Below, in pieces: positions 58,575 to 64,000 of a DNA stretch of 64,000 bases. Position 1 is the stretch's first letter. Every line of letters begins with the position of its first letter. The stretch covers positions 45,919,842 to 45,983,841 of the forward strand of contig CM059569.1 of assembly GCA_030386875.1 (NCBI GenBank). The letters are read 5' to 3'. This stretch comes from Morinoia aosen. Lineage: Eukaryota > Arthropoda > Malacostraca > Amphipoda > Talitridae. The position numbers were made by a program, and so were the translations under genes. Under the pieces are notes generated by a model that was not told where the DNA came from, did no database searches, and was given only the letters and a program-made list of their open reading frames with translations.

Positions 58575-59140
58575 GAAATCTTTTATATTCGAACGATTGA
58601 ATATCATGAGGAAATAATGACGTAGCTAAATGAACTGCTTTTCAATGTTTCTGCATGAACAAAATCTGTGTGCAAAGAATATTTTAAGCGTGAAATAAAT
58701 TCAAAAAGAATCATGCTCGCTGTTTGGGTTGAAATTATCGAAAAAATGATGCTCATCTTTTATTCAATAGCGATGCTGTCCTTTCTATGAGGTAATTTCA
58801 TATTCTATCAATAAATAAATCAATGCTAGAGGTCAACAGTAGTTGCTGCTTCCTGCCTGATGCTTCATAACGATCTCCAAATACATAAAACAGATTTTTT
58901 CTCGAGAACATGGCAATTTTCCAGCCCAAAAATGTGATTTTACGAACGTATGTTTTTCATTTCGAAATTTATATTTATTAATTATTTAGTAGATGTGTAA
59001 TGATCGATCACTGTTTAATATATGTGAAGACCTTGTCACAACCTTTTTTGTGTACTTGTGAGCTCAATTCTCCGAGGAGGCATAAAAACCATAATCGAAG
59101 AGAAAAATTTTTTAGCCAGCAGACAACTGAACAAAAACTG
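58575..59140. other. Unassigned AT-rich sequence
   Basis: No gene, RNA or clear repeat recognised. Confidence 0.45.
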
Positions 59141-59149
59141 AACACGGGA

Positions 59150-59495
59150 AGGAAATTTTTACTTTTTAATTCTTATCATCCTGTACCCGTTTTCCGGGAA
59201 AAATTCACAGTCCAGAAAAGAAATATACACTTTATAATTCCTATAAATCTGCATCCTTTTTCTGAGAAAAATTCCCCAGCCCAGAAATGAAATTGCCACT
59301 TTTCAATTCCTATCAATCTGAACCCGTTTTATTGAAAAAAATTCCCACTCCAGAAAGAAAATTGCCACTTTTTAATTCCTATCAATCTGCATTCATATAC
59401 TGGAAAGAATCTCATAATCCAGTAGGAAAATTTCCACTCATGCGTTCCTATCAACGTGCACTCGTTCGCTGAAAAAAAAACAGTCCAGAAATAAC
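59150..59495. repeat. Minisatellite, about five 65-68 bp units
   Basis: AAATTGCCACTTTTTAATTC, CTATCAATCTGCA.CCGTTTT, GAAAAAATTCCCA.TCCAGAA recurs. Confidence 0.88.
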
Positions 59496-59939
59496 TGCAC
59501 ATTTAGATTGTTTGACCAGCCTGATTTTTCTGACACATCCCATATTAGAAGCTGTCACTGAACTCATCAAGATATTCATCGGTATGCCAGCGTGCGGTTG
59601 GAATATCGTGGGATGTCGCTCCGGGAAGTTAGAGGCAGAAAAGTTAAATTTAGTGGAGAGAAAAATGATGTAAAATGGACGTTGTGAAGAAGGAATTTTA
59701 AAAGAATTCTTTAAATTTTAGAGGAGGGAGTGGAAGTAAAAGGAATTCTGATTCATGGCTGGTAAAATTTAGGAAAACTATACTGCTGATATTCAGAATC
59801 TTGTTTTCAGATTCACTTACACACTGACTACGGCAAAACCACTATAAAAATATTCAAAACCTAGTCTTTTTAAATTGCTTCCAAGACACTAAAAAAATAA
59901 TCATATTCCATTTTACCAAACATTATTCTTTCACCTACA

Positions 59940-60180
59940 AAAAGTGCGCATAATGAGTTTACTTTATTTTTTCCATCTCTGTAAAATGCATGTACATGAG
60001 CACCTTATTCGTTCCACCTTAAAAAAATATGCGTACATTAAGTGTACCTTATTTTTTCCACTTTGAAAATATGCGTATGGTATCTGCACCTTATTTTTGC
60101 CACTTGGAAAAATGTGCGTATAATGAATGTGTATTATTTTTTACACCTTAAAAAATGCGCAAAATATAAATTAAATGAAA
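59940..60180. repeat. Minisatellite, about four to five 55-bp units
   Basis: AATATGCGTA.ATTAAGTGTAC, CTTATTTTTTCCAC then TTGAAAA recurs. Confidence 0.85.
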
Positions 60181-60278
60181 CTTTCAATAGTCCTCCTTTA
60201 ACCGTCTTCACTAGTCCTCTTTCGAAAACTTTCGCTTGCCCTCTGAATGCTCTCAGTTTTATTTCATCGGCACTTTAG

Positions 60279-60476
60279 GTCAATAATTCTCTCCTACAAG
60301 CTGTTGATAATCGAGGGACCGCTGAAGACTCGTGTTTCTCATCTGACCAAATCTTGACGCACAATTTTAGACTTCCCATTCCATCTCGTGTTGTATGGGA
60401 TTCAAGTACTACCACCTATGAACCTGAGGCTGGAGACGATGGTCGTCTTATGCTTCGGACATTGGAAAATAAATAG
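60279..60476 (+). CDS. Possible terminal coding exon of an unidentified gene
   Basis: After CATCGGCACTTTAG a frame runs 65 codons to TAG (60474-60476). It includes VDNRGTAEDSCFSSDQILTH, FRLPIPSRVVWDSSTTTYEP and EAGDDGRLMLRTLENK. Unlike the repeat-derived frames around it, its composition is balanced and acidic like a protein C-terminus, and AATAAA overlaps the stop. No ATG start lies in this frame, so it would need upstream exons, none of which I could identify. It may be chance. Not recognised as a family. Confidence 0.3.
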   Translation, partial: VNNSLLQAVDNRGTAEDSCFSSDQILTHNFRLPIPSRVVWDSSTTTYEPEAGDDGRLMLRTLENK

Positions 60477-60479
60477 TAG

Positions 60480-61555
60480 GCAAATCGTTTTGATATTTTC
60501 ATTGTTTTATCTCGTCTGTCACCGAAACATCACCTTTGAATTGTTCAATTTTTTTCAAATATTCATATGCGAATGCCGGCACTGATTCAGCAGAAATTAT
60601 ATTTTTTCAGAGCTCCAACTATTAAATTCTCAATGATTTCGCTAATATCAGATGGCCCATAGATTTTTTTGCAAGATGTCTTTAAATTTCTTTGCTAGAG
60701 ATACATCACGCTGCTGTGGATTTTGGCAAGACTCACTCGATAGAAAATTTGGGGGCAAAGCTGGCAAGCCGCTCTCTTGTTTATCGGCGATTGCGCAACG
60801 GGACCACTTCCGCTGGGAGGAATCTTGAACTTTAAGATGGTTTATAAATGCCCTCCTGAACCACTTATTGCATGCAGTTTAAATAACAAAATAGCTCACC
60901 ACATCAAATGCAAACGTTAATGTTTTATAGTAGAATTATCTGTTTTTCGTGGGTAACTAAAATTTGAAATAATTAAGATTTTTAGTCTTGGGGGTAAATT
61001 AAACGTCGCAACGTTGAACTAGTGCAATAAAGTTTCAAATTAATGATTCGTAAATGACATAACTAACTCCTCACACAACAGAGTTTTATAAACGCGTTTT
61101 CCTATCATTTAAATTTTTTTAACTGTTTGGTACATCAAAGTAATCTCTCTAAAAAAAATGTATTCCTGTACAAGACATGGAATTCACAAAGATGTATTCT
61201 CGTCAAATGAATTTTTCCCGCTATTTCGTACAGCAAACACATGCAAGAAAAAAGACTAATACTTAACAAAAAACATATTTCTGAATACGACGCATATTTC
61301 ACAAACACTTATTCTCGCCAAATGAGCTTTCCCCGCTATTTTGCACAGCGAAGTGCCCTCGCTTTGAAAGCAGTATTGCCGGGAGATTACAGAGGCAGAG
61401 GCCGCTATATTGATCAGAAGGAGAGGCCCTCCGCCGCCAGACCAGCGCTTCCGACCTTCCGTCAGCCAGCGTCCGGCCCGGTCTGCTTCGCTTGTGTCCG
61501 TTCTTATTTACATATTTTTATTTTTCGCTGTTAATTAGGAAATGCTAATTAAGAG
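60480..61555. other. Unassigned sequence; GC-richer patch at 61335-61500
   Basis: A 97-codon plus-strand frame ends at 61534 and passes through the GC-rich patch. No motif recognised. The patch could be regulatory. Confidence 0.35.
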
Positions 61556-61559
61556 CTAC

Positions 61560-61800
61560 TTGCGTCCACTTCTCATCAACATCTGGGGCTTGTGTCCAAG
61601 TCTCATTAACATCTGGGGCTTGTGTCCACTCCTCATTAACATCTAGGGCTTGTGTCCACTCCTCATTAACATCTGGGGCATGTGTCACCTCCTCACAAAC
61701 ATCTGGGGCTTGTGTCCACTCCTCATTAACATCTGGGGCTTGTGTTCACTCCTCATTAATATCTGGGGCTTGTGTTCACTCCGCATTAACATCTGGGAAC
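61560..61800. repeat. 30-bp minisatellite, eight units
   Basis: GGGGCTTGTGTCCACTCCTC then ATTAACATCT. The length is a multiple of three, so one frame reads a decapeptide repeat INIWGLCPLL. Confidence 0.96.
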
Positions 61801-63060
61801 AGATTTACGAACAATTCACGGCATTGTTGCGGTACAGCCCGCAGCGTGAGTTTCTCTGTCTATTTGGCCAAGCTGCATATTGTTATTTTAAAAACCAATG
61901 ATATTTTTTTCACTATCTTTACTGGAAATAAAGATGAATTTTAACGACCGGGATATCCCTTGATCAACCACATGTCATTGTAACTCCGAAGTAAAGGTCA
62001 GCAGTACATACACCGTCGCTTCGACATTATTTGCAGATTATTTCGTACAAAACTGAGACTCAATTGCTCATTATTTCGTTGAGCTAATTTAAATAAACAA
62101 AATTGCTGTAGCGAAGCGGGGGATGATTTTTGATTCAGAATTATTTTTTCACTCATCAAAAGATTTTGTCAAATGTTTATCCTATAGATTTTTTTCATTA
62201 TTTTTGAAGCTTCCATCGAATTAAATTTACTCTACACTTCGGTCTTTCAATCACCCGTGCCGTTTCATTCTTTTTTCATCGTTTTCGAAATGTCCAATGA
62301 ATGAAATCTACTCTTTCAATCACCCGCTCTGCTTCATTATTTATAAACTATTTCTGACATTAAACTTCTGTTCTGCAATCTGGAACAATGTGCATTCCCT
62401 TCTCTGAAAATAAAATTGGTTCTGAATGCGTTATATAGAACAGAGGGGACTTTATAGAACAGAGGGGAAAATTCCGAAAATAAACGAAAATTTGATGGAA
62501 TAAATTCTGACGGCAATTGGCTTAAATCCCGCCACCTCTCGCAGAAATTAGTTTAGGCTTTGACCCTCCAGGGGATCGAAGACTTTAACTTTGTTACCCA
62601 TAGAGCTTGAAAATAGAATGGTATTATCTGCATAAAAATAATCTCGATGAATTTTGAATATTTAAAAGAAGTGATGGATACAATCCGCGGTGAGAGAGGG
62701 GAATTTTTTAGGATTACGACATGAACAGAGGGAATGAAAAGATCTACAATGCTGTGAAAACATGGAATAATTATTATGAAAAGAAGATTAACAATAACCA
62801 CAATGTTGTTGTGTATTCTATTGAGTACGAATAAAAATATCAATAAAACTTAAAAAATAGGAAATAATTCAGAAAAAAATAACTATACTCACGATATAAT
62901 TATGTATTTTGTCATGGTATTTTCCTGATACTAAATTTTAAAATATGTAAGAATGTGGCTAGGAAATTCACTGTCATTGTCTCATTGCACGAGTCTTTTG
63001 TGCCATCTCGGTAATTAAAGTTCAACGAAGCCCCATACACTAAGTATGATTGCATTTTCA
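61801..63060. other. Unassigned AT-rich sequence
   Basis: No gene recognised. ATAGAACAGAGGGGA is duplicated at about 62430-62470, and a loose repeat around TCAATCACCCG is at 62240-62330. Confidence 0.45.
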
Positions 63061-63064
63061 CCCA

Positions 63065-63160
63065 TTTTAAGTGCACAAGCACACAATAAACATGTACACA
63101 AGCACACACAGACACACAAGCACACACAAACACACAAGCCCACACAAGCACACAACGCAT
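63065..63160. repeat. CA-rich microsatellite (CACAAGCACA)
   Basis: CACACAAGCACACACA words over about 90 bp. The flanks TAAGTA(T/C)GATTG.A(C/A)TTT..CCCATTT(T/G)AAG are duplicated on both sides. Confidence 0.88.
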
Positions 63161-63233
63161 CACAAGGAACTAAGTACGATTGAACTTTCCCCCCATTTGA
63201 AGCACACAAGCATTGTGCTTGTTGCCTCTGCTC

Positions 63234-63500
63234 ATGCCAGTGTTTTTTTACGTAGCTTCTGCACTAGAAACTTTTCCTAGAGATATAGAAATCCCTTCAT
63301 CACAGTCTGAAATTCTGTTCTTCTATACACAGCAAATTAATTCGTATGTATTTATTTGCAACTTAGAGCTTGGATTTCGAGCAAATTATTTAACCAAATA
63401 CTCATCCGTAAATTTAGATCTGATTCATTTCGCCGACGGAAAATATCATTTACTATTGGACGACAGTGAGCAAATGCGTTCTGGTACAAGCGTTTTCTGA
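63234..63500 (+). CDS. Open frame of 88 codons, uncertain
   Basis: ATG at 63234 to TGA at 63498-63500. It reads a hydrophobic start, then LGFRANYLTKYSSVNLDLIH and GKYHLLLDDSEQMRSGTSVF. No family recognised, no supporting neighbours, and the opposite strand is also open over part of it. Probably chance, possibly a terminal exon. Confidence 0.15.
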   Translation: MPVFFYVASALETFPRDIEIPSSQSEILFFYTQQINSYVFICNLELGFRANYLTKYSSVNLDLIHFADGKYHLLLDDSEQMRSGTSVF

Positions 63501-64000
63501 AACAAACGCATCGACAAGAATGAAAACAATGTAGAACCAAGACATAGTTTTTAAATGGAAAAAACGTATTTACGAAATGTTTTCAAATAAGTTTGACTAA
63601 CATAGTCTGTTTTATTCAAGAAAATTATACATGGTTAACTGTGCCGACTCTTTATAAACTATTTCGGGCATTATTCTAGTTACATTTTGGTTTAAATTAG
63701 TTATGTATGCAAATACTTTATTGGAATGGAATGCCGATCTTAACGCTACATATCATCTTATGCAAACCTTAATTTATTAGGATAAAACTTAATTTAAACA
63801 GTAAGAGAAGAAATTCGTCACTTGATTCAAAAAACTATTAATTTAGACTACTTTTTATTCCTACTGACTGAAGTTTGATCACGATGACATCAAACAAGAA
63901 CATTTATTCTTATAGCCTTTCCGCCTCAATTTATAATAACTGCAAAAGAATTCACTGAACCAGAATAAAGATATTCATTAAGAGGATAAGGAAGATGAAC

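Noticed and set aside
59560-59620. Minus-strand short frame (ARWHTDEYLDEFSDSF then stop) after an AG
   Set aside because: Only about 20 codons. The plus strand is open over the same bases and no partner exon was found.

Overview
The window is eukaryotic nuclear DNA and most likely arthropod (insect-like). It is AT-rich, has one multi-exon gene with GT-AG introns, a non-LTR retrotransposon, tRNA-derived SINEs, several MITE families and a very high load of minisatellites. No bacterial operons, CRISPR array or rRNA genes were seen. The species cannot be named from the sequence.

Layout. 1-1763 (minus strand, cut by the window start) is the 5' part of a LINE ORF1 with CCHC zinc knuckles. It is unusual because the nucleic-acid-binding module and zinc knuckle are duplicated within the same reading frame. 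2825-15748 (minus) is the one well-supported host gene, the large subunit of general transcription factor TFIIF (TFIIF-alpha, RAP74, GTF2F1). I rebuilt 12 coding exons (1452 nt, 483 codons plus stop) whose phases all agree. The protein has the N-terminal TFIIF dimerisation region, a long acidic and lysine-rich linker, and the C-terminal winged helix. Its introns hold tandem copies of the gene's own exon/intron junctions. Intron 1 holds a nested pair of foldback elements and a sibling copy, each with 8-bp target duplications.

16-64 kb has no gene I can support strongly. It is a mosaic of more than 20 minisatellite arrays (22 to about 110 bp units), two copies of one SINE, three copies of a TTAA-flanked MITE, an 8-bp-TSD MITE with a possible paralogous empty site nearby, a hAT-like MITE, two small MITEs with alike ends, microsatellites, and unassigned AT-rich DNA. 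One possible terminal exon (60279-60476, plus) is flagged at low confidence. Most long open frames in this part are by-products of tandem arrays.

Main points for a second look: the duplicated ORF1 module; the repeated duplication of splice junctions in TFIIF-alpha; the palindromic foldback with its nested insertion; a 35-bp satellite split into two homogenised subfamilies and open in all three forward frames; an array of eight CACGTG boxes; and a 22-bp array carrying TTCTAGAA (heat-shock-element-like) in every unit and closing in a palindrome.
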